Shown piece after piece: positions 51,917-61,222 of a stretch of DNA of 64,000 bases. The DNA is taken from contig NZ_CP157199.1 in the NCBI RefSeq assembly GCF_039954625.1, positions 1,054,001 through 1,118,000 of the forward strand. Reading direction: 5' to 3'. This stretch comes from Pontimicrobium sp. SW4 (GTDB lineage: Bacteria > Bacteroidota > Bacteroidia > Flavobacteriales > Flavobacteriaceae). Every line of letters starts with the position of its first letter. Position 1 is the first letter of the stretch. Under the pieces are notes generated by a model, which searched no databases, was not told where the DNA came from, and saw only the letters and a program-made list of their open reading frames with translations. Position numbers and translations under genes: made by a program.

Positions 51917-52867
51917 TTAGAGCATTTTTGCATCTTTATTAAATGTATAACCATTAAGAAGTGAAATAATATCCATTTTGCGCTTTCCAGGAAGTTTAAT
52001 TTCTTTTAATATTATAAATCCATTTTTCACAGCTACTTTCACAGATTTTTTTGAGCTTACAATTTCTCCAATACTAAAACTATGATCTTGCTTTTGTTTT
52101 TCGACTTTATAGACCTTAAGGTTTAATTCGCTATCTCCATTATCTAACAAACTCCATGCTGCTGGATATGGACATAATCCTCTTATTTTATTATAGATAT
52201 TATCGAGCGAGTCTGTCCAATCTATTTTGCAATTATCTTTATTTAGTTTGTGTGCTGTTTTTATTTTGACATTTTTTGGTTGTGGAATCGTTTTAACTGT
52301 ACCCTTTTTTATTAACTCGACAGTCTTTATAACTAATTCACTTCCTAAATGCATTAATTTATCATGTAAAACACCTGAAGTTTCATCTGGTGATATCTCT
52401 ACTTCAGATTGAAGAATCATTTCTCCTGTATCAATATGTTCATCTATAAAAAAAGTAGAAACTCCAGTTTTTGTTTCTCCATTAATAATAGCCCAATTAA
52501 TTGGAGCTGCACCTCTATAATTTGGTAATAATGATGCATGCAAATTAAATGTGCCATACTCTGGCATTTGCCAAACTATTTTTGGTAACATTCTAAATGC
52601 TACAACAATTTGGAGGCTAGCCTCTAAGGACTTTAGTTTTTCAATAAAATGGTCATTTTTTAGATTTGTTGGTTGTAAAATGTTTAACCCAATAGATTTT
52701 GCATACTCTTTCACAGGACTTTCATGAAGTTTTCTTCCTCTTCCTGCTGGTTTGTCAGGTGCTGTAATTACGCCTACTATATTATAGTCGTTTTCTACTA
52801 ACGATTTTAAAATAGTAACTGCAAAATCGGGTGTTCCCATAAATACAATTCTTAAATCTTTTGTCAT
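51917..52867 (-). CDS. fmt: Methionyl-tRNA formyltransferase
   Basis: A 316-residue enzyme with RIVFMGTPDFAVTILKSL at the start, the formyl-THF binding and catalytic block NLHASLLPNYRGAAPINWAIINGE, TGVSTFFIDEHIDTG, and the C-terminal OB-like domain (CKIDWTDSLDNIYNKIRGLCPYPAAW). It formylates initiator Met-tRNA. It follows recQ by one base on the same strand, so recQ and fmt are co-transcribed. Confidence 0.96.
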   Translation of the reverse strand: MTKDLRIVFMGTPDFAVTILKSLVENDYNIVGVITAPDKPAGRGRKLHESPVKEYAKSIGLNILQPTNLKNDHFIEKLKSLEASLQIVVAFRMLPKIVWQMPEYGTFNLHASLLPNYRGAAPINWAIINGETKTGVSTFFIDEHIDTGEMILQSEVEISPDETSGVLHDKLMHLGSELVIKTVELIKKGTVKTIPQPKNVKIKTAHKLNKDNCKIDWTDSLDNIYNKIRGLCPYPAAWSLLDNGDSELNLKVYKVEKQKQDHSFSIGEIVSSKKSVKVAVKNGFIILKEIKLPGKRKMDIISLLNGYTFNKDAKML

Positions 52868-52868
52868 A

Positions 52869-54767
52869 TTACTTTATTTTATAAGTATTTGTATGTGTAA
52901 TTTCTATTAAGTTGTTTTCAAGCATGTCTCTTAATATTGATGAGATAAGATGTTCTTTTATTTTAGTAATCTCTATGATTTCTCTTGATGATAAAGGTTT
53001 TTCTTCTAAAACCGAAATTATTTTTTCAATATCTGTATTTAGCACTATAGCTGGTGCTTTCGTATTCTTTTTTATGCATACTGAGCAAATCCCACAATCT
53101 TTAGCATTTTCTTCACCAAAATAGGAGAGAAGCTGTGTACTTTTACATATGGAATTATTATTTGCATAGTCAATAACAGCATTAACTTGCAATTCTTTTA
53201 ACTCATTTTGCTGTTCTATAATTTTTGCTATTCTATTTATAGTTTTATCGTCTTCTCTGGGTTCTAAAAAAGTAACTTCAGCATCTGTTTTGTTAAGCTT
53301 TAGTGAAATAATAGCATCTTTTTCAAGCTGAACTAATGCATTAATTACCTCATCTTCTTTTAAAGATAATTTATTAGCTATCATAAAGGTGTTAATCTTT
53401 ACATCTTGATCGAAAGCACCACCATAAGTTCTTAAAATGGACTTTACTATCATACTTATACTTTGGTGTTTCTCTAGATAAGTAAATAAGTGATTACTAC
53501 TTACCAAAAACATAATAATTGAGGTGTTTTGGTATTGTTGTGATAAATGGATAATACTTGTTCTATCTAAAGCTTGTAATGCATTATATGTAGTATGTGT
53601 GTTAAATTTATATGTTTTACAAAAAGTATTAAAATTAAAATCATGAGTTGTAAATTCTCCTTCTCCATAAGATATTTGAAAGTAGTTGCATAGCTTTCGG
53701 TAGACCAGTTTTATAAAGTCTATACTAGGTAAAATCTTTAGAAATTGATTCTTTACATGTTGTTCGTCGCCTTTATTTTTTAAAATAACCGCAAAAGCTT
53801 TTTCGTTATTACGTCCAGCCCTTCCTGCCTCTTGGAAATAGCTTTCTAAACTCTCAGGAAGATTTACATGAATAACCGTTTTTACATCAGCTTTATCAAT
53901 TCCCATTCCAAAAGCATTGGTAGCTACCATTATTTGCTTTTGATTATTAAACCATTGATTAAAATGAGATTCTTTTTCGTTGTTTGAAAGACCACCATGA
54001 TAATACGTACTTAAAAACCCCTTACTTTTTAAATAAGTATGAATCTCGTATGTGTGTTTTCTGCTTCTGGCGTAAATAATGGATGATTGAGGATTCTTCT
54101 TTAATATTTGCTCAATTTTATAAAGCTTGTCTTCAACCTCAAAAACCATAAAAGCTAAGTGCTCTCTCTTAAAACTTTGTTTGAAAATTTTTGGACTTAT
54201 AAAATCAAGATTGGTTATAATATCTTCTACTACGTTGGTTTTTGCAGTTGCAGTTAGAGCAACAATATTAACAGTTGGCTGTAATTCTCTAAGTATGGTA
54301 ATGTTTTTATATGCAGGTCTAAAATCGTTTCCCCATTGACTAATACAATGTGCTTCATCGACAGCGATAAGGCTGACATTCATTTGTCTTATTCTATCTT
54401 GAACTATATCTTGTTGTAAGCGCTCAGGAGAAAGGTATAAGAATTTGTAATTACCATAAATGCAATTGTCGAGCATCATATTAAGCTCATCATATTTATA
54501 CTCGCTTGTTAAAGCCATAGCTTTAATGTCTTTCTCTTTTAAAGCCCTAACTTGGTCTTTCATTAAAGCAATTAATGGTGAAATTACAATACAAATTCCT
54601 TCTTTTACTAATGCTGGAATTTGAAAGCAAATAGATTTTCCACCTCCAGTTGGAAGTAAAGCAAATGTATCTTCACCTTCAAGAATAGCATTGATGATAT
54701 CTTCTTGAAGAGGTCTGAAACTAGTATGGTTCCAATATTTTTCTAGTATTTGAATTGGATGTGCCAC
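52869..54767 (-). CDS. recQ: RecQ-family ATP-dependent DNA helicase
   Basis: A 632-residue helicase. Walker A is LLPTGGGKSICFQIP, motif II AVDEAHCISQWG, motif IV-VI include GFLSTYYHGGLSNNEK, ATNAFGMGIDKADVKTVIH and QEAGRAGRNNEKA. The RQC region has zinc-type cysteines (CKSTQLLSYFGEENAKDCGICSVC). No HRDC domain is seen after it, which is usual for the shorter RecQ paralogues of Bacteroidota. It resolves recombination and replication structures. Its ATG overlaps the stop of the upstream ATPase gene. Confidence 0.93.
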   Translation of the reverse strand: MAHPIQILEKYWNHTSFRPLQEDIINAILEGEDTFALLPTGGGKSICFQIPALVKEGICIVISPLIALMKDQVRALKEKDIKAMALTSEYKYDELNMMLDNCIYGNYKFLYLSPERLQQDIVQDRIRQMNVSLIAVDEAHCISQWGNDFRPAYKNITILRELQPTVNIVALTATAKTNVVEDIITNLDFISPKIFKQSFKREHLAFMVFEVEDKLYKIEQILKKNPQSSIIYARSRKHTYEIHTYLKSKGFLSTYYHGGLSNNEKESHFNQWFNNQKQIMVATNAFGMGIDKADVKTVIHVNLPESLESYFQEAGRAGRNNEKAFAVILKNKGDEQHVKNQFLKILPSIDFIKLVYRKLCNYFQISYGEGEFTTHDFNFNTFCKTYKFNTHTTYNALQALDRTSIIHLSQQYQNTSIIMFLVSSNHLFTYLEKHQSISMIVKSILRTYGGAFDQDVKINTFMIANKLSLKEDEVINALVQLEKDAIISLKLNKTDAEVTFLEPREDDKTINRIAKIIEQQNELKELQVNAVIDYANNNSICKSTQLLSYFGEENAKDCGICSVCIKKNTKAPAIVLNTDIEKIISVLEEKPLSSREIIEITKIKEHLISSILRDMLENNLIEITHTNTYKIK

Positions 54768-55309
54768 TATAAACTCTCCACTATATTTAGTATGAAATCT
54801 GCACGTTTTTCAACAGAATCAAAAGGCACATCATGTAAATCGTAACCATATTGAGAATACGTATTTACTAAGTGGTCATGAATTTGTACAGCTTGATCGA
54901 AATTTTCATAGCGTTCATTATCACTAACATAAATTTGTTGCCAAGGTGCTAAAATAAATACATGTTCGTAAATATGCTCTTTACAAGCTTCAACAAATCT
55001 TTCAGGATATACAGTGCCTAAGTAATCCATATATGCTACTACATCTGGAATTCCTCTATCTAAAAAAGTAAGATCAACATCGCTAGACGTGGCTTCTAGG
55101 TACTGTTTTTTTCTGCCTTCTAGTAGCAAATCGCTAAACAAGAGTGGTTTGGTTAAAAATAATTGGTCAATACCTTGCTTTTGTGCATTTAAAGTTACTT
55201 GGCGAGAAACTTCTTCTAGGCATACAAAATCTCTACGTAATAATTCATTAATAATAGAAGTTTTACCAGTACCTGGACCACCAGTTATGACAATTTTTTT
55301 TGCACCCAA
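54767..55309 (-). CDS. AAA_28-type ATP-binding protein
   Basis: A 180-residue P-loop protein: Walker A is ITGGPGTGKTSIINELL and a DRGIPDVVAYMDYLG segment matches the lid/acidic region of AAA_28/NadR-like kinases. It may be a small-molecule kinase or NTPase; substrate is unknown. The stop overlaps the recQ start by one base, indicating coupling with recQ and fmt. Confidence 0.85.
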   Translation of the reverse strand: MGAKKIVITGGPGTGKTSIINELLRRDFVCLEEVSRQVTLNAQKQGIDQLFLTKPLLFSDLLLEGRKKQYLEATSSDVDLTFLDRGIPDVVAYMDYLGTVYPERFVEACKEHIYEHVFILAPWQQIYVSDNERYENFDQAVQIHDHLVNTYSQYGYDLHDVPFDSVEKRADFILNIVESL

Positions 55310-55400
55310 AGTTTATTGATTTTCTCAGTAAAAATCGTAATTAAATGCAGAAATAAAAAATATTTAAAAGTGTATATTTGTCACGCTATAAAAAAAGGTT

Positions 55401-55691
55401 ATGAGTGCACCAAATGCAGAAGAATTTTACAAGAAATTAAAAACACAACTTTTAGAAACGGCTTCATGGCCATCGGAGTATTTATATAAGTTTATTGTTA
55501 AATCAGATACTGACAAAATTGAAAAGATTGAAGCTCTTTTTGATAATACTGGTGCGGTAATTAATACCGTTGAGTCTAAAAACGGAAAGTACACAAGTGT
55601 TTCAATAAATGTAGTCATGAAAGATCCAGATGCTGTTATTTCTATGTATATAAAAGTAACAAACAATGTGAAAGATGTTATTTCGTTATAA
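55401..55691 (+). CDS. DUF493 (YbeD-like) family protein
   Basis: A 96-residue protein with a ferredoxin-like fold pattern: EFYKKLKTQLLETASWPSEYLYKFIVKS, NTVESKNGKYTSVSINVVMKDPDAVISMYIKVTNNVKDVISL. The family resembles small ACT-like regulators and is found as single-domain proteins such as E. coli YbeD. A TATATTTG -7 box lies 20 bases before the ATG (55373-55380) but no TTG is seen at the proper distance. Confidence 0.85.
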   Translation: MSAPNAEEFYKKLKTQLLETASWPSEYLYKFIVKSDTDKIEKIEALFDNTGAVINTVESKNGKYTSVSINVVMKDPDAVISMYIKVTNNVKDVISL

Positions 55692-55826
55692 AGTTGTCTA
55701 ATTTTTAGATAATTAATATGCCAAAAATCATTTAAAAACAATGGCTATTGTTTATTTTTTTGTACTTTGGCGCAAGTGAAAACTTCATAAGAACTTATTA
55801 ATTCTACACATACATAATACAATATT

Positions 55827-56468
55827 TTGATAGATCAATTAGAGTACAATACAGAGCGTGAGCATTTAATTATACCAGAGTATGGACGTCATATGCAAAA
55901 AATGATTAATTATGCTAAATCACGAGAAACTAAAGAAGAGCGTAATAAACTAGCTAAAGCCATTATTTCTGTTATGGGAAATTTGCAACCACATTTGCGT
56001 GATGTACCAGATTTTCAGCATAAACTTTGGGATCAGCTTTTTATTATGTCTGATTTTGAATTAGACGCAGATTCTCCTTACGAAAAACCTTCGAGAGAGG
56101 TGTTGGAAGCGAAACCAGAACCTTTGCCATATCCACAAAATTTCCCAAAATACAGATTTTATGGAAACAATATAAAAACCATGATCGATGTTGCTAATAC
56201 TTGGGAAGATGGTGAAATGAAAGAAGCTTTGTTATATACAATTGCTAATCACATGAAAAAGTGCTTCTTAAATTGGAATAAAGATACAGTTGAAGATGTT
56301 GTTATTTTTGATCACCTTTATGAGTTGTCTGATGGGAAAATTGACTTAAGAAAAAGTGAAGAAGACCTAAGTGATTCAACCAGTTTAATGCGTTCTAAAA
56401 AGAAATACACAAGCAATAAAAAGACTACTGGTAAGAAGAATACCAACCGAGGTCGTAAACGCTATTAA
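55827..56468 (+). CDS. DUF4290-type conserved protein with TTG start
   Basis: A 213-residue protein. LEYNTEREHLIIPEYGRHMQKMINYAKS and FQHKLWDQLFIMSDFELDADSPYEKPSRE fit the Bacteroidota family DUF4290. The C-terminal 30 residues are rich in Lys, Thr and Arg. The start is TTG at 55827; no ATG is available before the conserved block. Function is unknown. It is followed after 7 bases by murA, with which it is probably co-transcribed. Confidence 0.8.
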   Translation: MIDQLEYNTEREHLIIPEYGRHMQKMINYAKSRETKEERNKLAKAIISVMGNLQPHLRDVPDFQHKLWDQLFIMSDFELDADSPYEKPSREVLEAKPEPLPYPQNFPKYRFYGNNIKTMIDVANTWEDGEMKEALLYTIANHMKKCFLNWNKDTVEDVVIFDHLYELSDGKIDLRKSEEDLSDSTSLMRSKKKYTSNKKTTGKKNTNRGRKRY

Positions 56469-56475
56469 TTATTCA

Positions 56476-57786
56476 ATGAGTATATTTAAGATTGAAGGTG
56501 GCCACCAATTAAAAGGTGAAATTCAACCACAGGGAGCAAAAAATGAAGCACTTCAAATTTTATGTGCAGTTCTTCTAACTCCAGAAAAAATTACTATACA
56601 TAATATCCCAGATATTGTTGATGTTAATAAACTTATTAAACTTTTAGAAAAATTAGGAGTTACAGTTAATAAGTTAGCTCATGGTTCTTATAGTTTTCAG
56701 GCAGACAATGTTAATTTACCTTATTTAGAATCTGAACAATTTAAAATTGATGGTCGTGGTTTACGTGGCTCAATTATGATTGTTGGACCATTGTTAGCGC
56801 GTTTTGGCAAAGGGTTTATTCCTAAGCCTGGAGGCGACAAAATAGGACGTCGTAGATTGGATACACATTTTCAAGGGTTTATTAATCTTGGAGCATCCTT
56901 TAGATATAATCGTGAGGAACATTTCTATGGTGTAGAAGCAAAAAGATTAAAAGGAACATATATGCTTCTTGACGAGGCTTCTGTTACAGGAACTGCAAAT
57001 ATTGTGATGGCTGCTGTTTTAGCAGAAGGGACTACAACTATTTACAATGCAGCTTGCGAACCTTATTTACAACAACTTTGTAAAATGTTAAATAGAATGG
57101 GAGCTAATATTTCTGGTATTGGTTCTAATATGCTCATTATTGAAGGTGTAGATAGTTTAGGAGGAACAGAACACACGATGCTTCCAGATATGGTTGAAAT
57201 TGGAAGTTGGATAGGTTTGGCTGCAATGACTAAAAGTGAACTTACCATTAAAAATGTAAGTTGGGATAATCTTGGATTAATCCCTACAGTATTTAGAAAA
57301 TTAGGAATAACTGTTGAGCGCCAAGGCGACGATATTCATATTCCTGCTCATGAAGATGGTTACGAAATACAAAGCTATATTGATGGTTCTATTTTAACCG
57401 TTAGTGATGCACCATGGCCTGGATTTACTCCAGATTTATTGAGCATTGTTTTAGTAGTAGCAACTCAGGCTCGAGGTACAGTATTAGTACATCAAAAAAT
57501 GTTTGAAAGTCGCTTGTTTTTTGTAGATAAGTTAATTGATATGGGTGCAAAAATTATATTATGCGATCCTCATAGAGCTAACGTAATTGGTCATGACTTT
57601 AAGTCAAGCTTAAAAGCTACCACAATGACGTCTCCGGATATTAGAGCTGGTATTTCGTTGTTAATTGCTGCCTTGTCTGCAAAAGGAACATCAACAATAC
57701 ATAACATTGAACAAATAGATCGTGGTTACGAACGTATAGACGAACGTTTACGTGCTATTGGTGCTAAGATTGAAAGAGTAAGTTGA
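56476..57786 (+). CDS. murA: UDP-N-acetylglucosamine 1-carboxyvinyltransferase, Cys-to-Asp variant
   Basis: A 436-residue enolpyruvyl transferase, full length. GGHQLKGEIQPQGAKNEALQ opens the fold, with LRGSIMIVGPLLARFG, ALLAEGTT-like LAEGTTTIYNAA, PTVFRKLGI and the closing IHNIEQIDRGYERIDERLRAIGA. It catalyses the first committed step of peptidoglycan synthesis. The catalytic-loop residue that is Cys115 in E. coli (PGGC) is Asp here: KPGGDKIGRRR, D121 (GAC at 56836-56838). Asp variants are catalytically competent and resist fosfomycin. The DUF4290-type gene upstream is 7 bases away. Confidence 0.96.
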   Translation: MSIFKIEGGHQLKGEIQPQGAKNEALQILCAVLLTPEKITIHNIPDIVDVNKLIKLLEKLGVTVNKLAHGSYSFQADNVNLPYLESEQFKIDGRGLRGSIMIVGPLLARFGKGFIPKPGGDKIGRRRLDTHFQGFINLGASFRYNREEHFYGVEAKRLKGTYMLLDEASVTGTANIVMAAVLAEGTTTIYNAACEPYLQQLCKMLNRMGANISGIGSNMLIIEGVDSLGGTEHTMLPDMVEIGSWIGLAAMTKSELTIKNVSWDNLGLIPTVFRKLGITVERQGDDIHIPAHEDGYEIQSYIDGSILTVSDAPWPGFTPDLLSIVLVVATQARGTVLVHQKMFESRLFFVDKLIDMGAKIILCDPHRANVIGHDFKSSLKATTMTSPDIRAGISLLIAALSAKGTSTIHNIEQIDRGYERIDERLRAIGAKIERVS

Positions 57787-57820
57787 AAATGCTATAGACG
57801 CAGAACTAGTAAGTTATATA

Positions 57821-57856
57821 ATAAATAAAGCTCCTAATTTTAGGAGCTTTATTTAT
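57821..57856. terminator. Bidirectional terminator after murA
   Basis: A 16-bp stem centred on AAAGCTCCTA / TAGGAGCTTT with a 4-base loop, between convergent murA and the SnoaL-like gene. Confidence 0.85.
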
Positions 57857-57872
57857 TATGTAAGATGATATA

Positions 57873-58232
57873 TTACATATCATAGAAGAATTGTTCGCTT
57901 ACAATTTTTCCATCTTTTACTTCAAAAACACATACTTCTTCCATTTGAGTTCGTCCTTTTTCTTTAAATGTAACATCAAAACCCATTTTTGAAGTAAAAT
58001 GATTTCCAGCTACTACAGGATCACTTATTTCACCTTTGTGAAACACTTCCACATTATTTAGCCAAATTTTATTTTTATTTAATACATTGGTTTTTCCGCT
58101 AACTATAGCCTCAGGAAAACCAGGCATTTCTTTACTTGTAACATTATCTGCATACAATTGCTCAACGCATTCTAAATTTTCACCATTTCTGCACATTTCT
58201 GCCCATTTGTTTGCTACTTCTTGTGTATTCAT
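57873..58232 (-). CDS. SnoaL-like domain protein
   Basis: A 119-residue cytoplasmic protein with the NTF2/SnoaL pattern: EVANKWAEMCRNGENLECVEQLYADNVTSKEMPG, KNKIWLNNVEVFHKGEI and VCVFEVKDGKIVSEQFFYDM. Members are small hydrolases, cyclases or binding proteins; no catalytic residue can be identified. It stands between the murA terminator and the photolyase gene. Confidence 0.85.
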   Translation of the reverse strand: MNTQEVANKWAEMCRNGENLECVEQLYADNVTSKEMPGFPEAIVSGKTNVLNKNKIWLNNVEVFHKGEISDPVVAGNHFTSKMGFDVTFKEKGRTQMEEVCVFEVKDGKIVSEQFFYDM

Positions 58233-58298
58233 TATAATGATAGTTTTATGTTAGACCTAAATTTAGCAAAATTGCACCATAATTCTATTATAAAAATA

Positions 58299-59609
58299 TT
58301 AGAATTTATTTAATGCCTCTTTGTAAGTTTTTAAACAGCGCTCTCTAGCAAATTTATGGTCTACAATTGGTGGAGAATAAGTTAACTCTTGATATTCTGG
58401 CACCCATTTTTTGATGTATTTATGATCTTTATCAAATTTTTCAATTTGGGTAGTTGGATTAAAAATGCGAAAATAAGGCGCAGCGTCAACACCACAACCA
58501 GCAACCCATTGCCAATTACCAACATTACTGGCTAATTCATAATCGTGTAGTTTTTCAGCAAAATAGGCTTCACCTAAGCGCCAATCAATCAATAAATGCT
58601 TGCATAAAAAACTACCAACCAACATGCGTACACGATTGTGCATAAATCCTGTTTCGTTGAGCTCACGCATTCCTGCATCAACTAACGGATAACCTGTTTT
58701 ACCTTCACACCAAGCTTTAAATTCTTCTTTATTATTTCTCCATTGTATAGCATCGTATTGTGGTTTAAAGCTTTTTGTAATGGTATGCGGAAAATGCCAC
58801 AGAATTTGCATAAAAAACTCACGCCAAATAAGTTCTTTCAAAAAAGTATTATTATGACTCTTTAAAGCTTTTTGAACCATTTTTCTAACACTAACGGTTC
58901 CAAAGCGCAAATGTGGACCTAATTTTGACGTACCTTCTTTTGCTGGAAAGTTTCTTGTGGCTTCGTATTGATTAATAATTGCTTCGGAAACATGATAAGG
59001 CTCAATGGTTTGTTTTGATGCTTTAAAGCCTATAGCATCTAATGATAAAAATGGGAGATTTGTACCATTTACTAGATTTGATAAAAGTTCATCGGAATTA
59101 AAATTTTTAATCGGATGGCTTTTAAGATTCTCTATCCATTTTTTTGAATATGGTGTGTATACCTTGTATGGTGTGCCATCATCTTTAACAACTTCATTGG
59201 TTTCAAAAATGACTTGGTCTTTAAAGTTTTTAAAATCAATATTTTTTGTATCTAAAAACGCTTTCACATCATTATCACGCTTTATAGCATAGGGTTCATA
59301 ATCGTGATTTGTAAATACTGTGTCAATAGCATAATTGTCGACTAGCTTTTTAAAAACCTCTATAGGTCTATTGTGAAATGTTGCTAAAGAACTTTTAAAC
59401 TTTTCTTTTAATGTGTTATTAATATCACTTAACGTTTTGTGTATAAAAGTGACTCGTGTATCATTTTTAGGAAGTGATTCTAGAATATCTTTATCAAAGA
59501 TGAATATTGGTAAAACATTGTGTTTAGTATTTAATGCATGGAAAAGTGCAACATTATCTTCTAAACGCAAATCGCGTCTAAACCAGAATATATTTATAGT
59601 TTCTTTCAT
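58299..59609 (-). CDS. phr: Cryptochrome/photolyase family protein
   Basis: A 436-residue flavoprotein. NIFWFRRDLRLEDNVALFHAL is the antenna-domain start; the FAD domain includes GPHLRFGTVSVRKM, WREFFMQILWHFP, WCEGKTGYPLVDAGMRELNETGFMHNRVRMLVGSFLCKHLLIDWRLGE and ELASNVGNWQWVAGCGVDAAPYFRIFNP. It is a class I CPD photolyase type and repairs UV dimers with blue light. Its start overlaps the SRPBCC gene stop by 4 bp, so it closes an operon with SRPBCC, TspO, Lacal_2735-like and GPx genes. Confidence 0.93.
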   Translation of the reverse strand: MKETINIFWFRRDLRLEDNVALFHALNTKHNVLPIFIFDKDILESLPKNDTRVTFIHKTLSDINNTLKEKFKSSLATFHNRPIEVFKKLVDNYAIDTVFTNHDYEPYAIKRDNDVKAFLDTKNIDFKNFKDQVIFETNEVVKDDGTPYKVYTPYSKKWIENLKSHPIKNFNSDELLSNLVNGTNLPFLSLDAIGFKASKQTIEPYHVSEAIINQYEATRNFPAKEGTSKLGPHLRFGTVSVRKMVQKALKSHNNTFLKELIWREFFMQILWHFPHTITKSFKPQYDAIQWRNNKEEFKAWCEGKTGYPLVDAGMRELNETGFMHNRVRMLVGSFLCKHLLIDWRLGEAYFAEKLHDYELASNVGNWQWVAGCGVDAAPYFRIFNPTTQIEKFDKDHKYIKKWVPEYQELTYSPPIVDHKFARERCLKTYKEALNKF

Positions 59610-60070
59610 TTATATGTACCAAAAAGTGCTTCTAGTTTTTTGGTCCGATATGTAAAAATTTCTTCCAGTTTTGGCTTCACTAATAGTGGTTGCACTAATT
59701 GTCCAAGCCAACCAAAAGGTACTTTGTAATCTATAATATCTTCCATTTCAATACCACCTTCAATTTCTTTAATAAAATGCTTATGATGCCATAATGCATA
59801 TGGCCCAAAGCGTTGTTCGTCTACAAAGTATTGTTTATCTTTTACATGTGTAATTTCGGTGACCCATTTTGTTTTAATTCCTAAAACTGGCGTAACAATG
59901 TATTGTATAATTTGTCCTGGATACATTGGTCTATCTGCTCCTGATAGGATATCAAAACTCATATAATCTGGAGTGATAATTTTTAAATTAGCTGGACTTG
60001 ATAGAAATTCCCAAGCTTGATCAACCGTAATTGGTAAATTTTGCTTTTTATGTAGCGTGTATATTTTCAT
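59606..60070 (-). CDS. SRPBCC protein of the photolyase operon
   Basis: A 154-residue SRPBCC protein: LPITVDQAWEFLSSPANLKIITPDYMSF opening, GQIIQYIVTPVLGIKTKWVTEITHV, and WLGQLVQPLLVKPKLEEIFTYR at the end. Such proteins often accompany photolyase and TspO genes in Bacteroidota light-response clusters. The ligand is unknown. Start abuts the tspO stop; end overlaps phr by 4 bp. Confidence 0.85.
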   Translation of the reverse strand: MKIYTLHKKQNLPITVDQAWEFLSSPANLKIITPDYMSFDILSGADRPMYPGQIIQYIVTPVLGIKTKWVTEITHVKDKQYFVDEQRFGPYALWHHKHFIKEIEGGIEMEDIIDYKVPFGWLGQLVQPLLVKPKLEEIFTYRTKKLEALFGTYK

Positions 60071-60532
60071 TTAATTACGAATAACAATGTATAAGTTGAG
60101 TGATACCGCAATGCATAGCCAAATAATATAGGGTAGTAATAAATATCTTATGTTTTGCATCACATCTGTTTTAAATGTTAGGAAGTAATACAAAATCACA
60201 ATTAATAAAAGTACTATCACTATTAAACCGATAAAAGTTAAGTGTTGATTAAAAAACAGATAATTCCAACTTACGTTTAGAAGGACTTGCAAACCATATA
60301 ATAACCATAAGAAGCTAGAATTTTGCCATTTAAAAAGATATGCTAAATAGATAGAAAAGCAAATCATTATTGCTGTCCAAGCAACGCCAAAAACCCAACC
60401 TGGAGGTGTCCAAGGCGCTTGGTTTAAATTGAAGTACCATTGAGATGTTGGGCCATTATTCATTAGTAGATTACCAATGTATAAACCACCAAAGTTTATA
60501 ACAAGAAACAGGATTAGTTGAAAAACCTTCAT
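60071..60532 (-). CDS. TspO/MBR family protein
   Basis: A 153-residue five-helix membrane protein: WYFNLNQAPWTPPGWVFGVAWTAIMICFSIYLAYLF carries the conserved P-P-G-W signature, with WNYLFFNQHLTFIG and WLCIAVSLNLYI later. It binds tetrapyrroles and takes part in light and oxidative stress responses. It is followed without a gap by SRPBCC and phr genes. Confidence 0.93.
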   Translation of the reverse strand: MKVFQLILFLVINFGGLYIGNLLMNNGPTSQWYFNLNQAPWTPPGWVFGVAWTAIMICFSIYLAYLFKWQNSSFLWLLYGLQVLLNVSWNYLFFNQHLTFIGLIVIVLLLIVILYYFLTFKTDVMQNIRYLLLPYIIWLCIAVSLNLYIVIRN

Positions 60533-60537
60533 TTCAA

Positions 60538-60708
60538 TTAGCTTTGTTTGAGAGTTTCAATTTGGTCTAAAACTTTTTGAGCTTCAGCATATTTTTCATC
60601 ACTTTTACTACGATCAATTGATGATAGTTGATGCCATTCACCCATTAGTTTTTCATAATGCTTTTGCAAAACGTCAAGTTTTGATTTCGATTTAAATAGT
60701 CCAAACAT
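60538..60708 (-). CDS. Small Lacal_2735-like protein
   Basis: A 56-residue protein, MFGLFKSKSKLDVLQKHYEK followed by LMGEWHQLSSIDRSKSDEKY and a helical end. The opening and the WHQLSSIDRSKSD core match, from memory, the Flavobacteria Lacal_2735 family; function is unknown. It is helical and charged with no signal peptide. It sits 2 bases after the GPx stop and 5 bases before tspO, so it is inside the operon. Confidence 0.8.
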   Translation of the reverse strand: MFGLFKSKSKLDVLQKHYEKLMGEWHQLSSIDRSKSDEKYAEAQKVLDQIETLKQS

Positions 60709-60710
60709 GA

Positions 60711-61187
60711 TTATAGGTGTTTAATGATTTTTTTACTAATCGGGCTAGTTGTTGAATAAAAATAATCAACGAGATCACCTTTAGGGTTGATAAGATATTT
60801 TTGAAAGTTCCATTTTACAGAGGATTTTTTAAAACCATTAAAATCTTTATCTGTAAGCCATTTATAAAGTGCATGTTGTTCACTTCCTTTAACATTTACC
60901 TTTTCGGTTATAAGAAATTCCACGCCATAATTCACTTCACAAAACTCTTGAATTTCAAAAGAGTCCCCTGGTTCTTGGCTTCCAAATTGATTGCAAGGAA
61001 CACCTATCACTACTAGTGAATCATCAAATTTTTCATGTAATTTTTGTAGGTCTTTATACTGAGGTGTAAAGCCACATTTTGATGCAACGTTGACAAATAA
61101 TATGTATTTGCCTTTAAATTCAGATAAATTAATAGGCTTGCCTTGTAGGCTATTTATCCTAATATCATAAATAGAAGATTTTGACAT
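60711..61187 (-). CDS. Glutathione peroxidase family protein
   Basis: A 158-residue thioredoxin-fold peroxidase. FVNVASKCGFTPQYKDLQ holds the peroxidatic Cys 38; the second family block is GVPCNQFGSQEPG and the third is VKWNFQKYLI with the catalytic Trp and Asn. It reduces peroxides, probably with thioredoxin as donor since Bacteroidota often lack glutathione. It is the second gene of the photolyase operon. Confidence 0.93.
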   Translation of the reverse strand: MSKSSIYDIRINSLQGKPINLSEFKGKYILFVNVASKCGFTPQYKDLQKLHEKFDDSLVVIGVPCNQFGSQEPGDSFEIQEFCEVNYGVEFLITEKVNVKGSEQHALYKWLTDKDFNGFKKSSVKWNFQKYLINPKGDLVDYFYSTTSPISKKIIKHL

Positions 61188-61222
61188 TTTTTTATCGGAA
61201 TTAAAAGTAAAAAGGCTTCATT

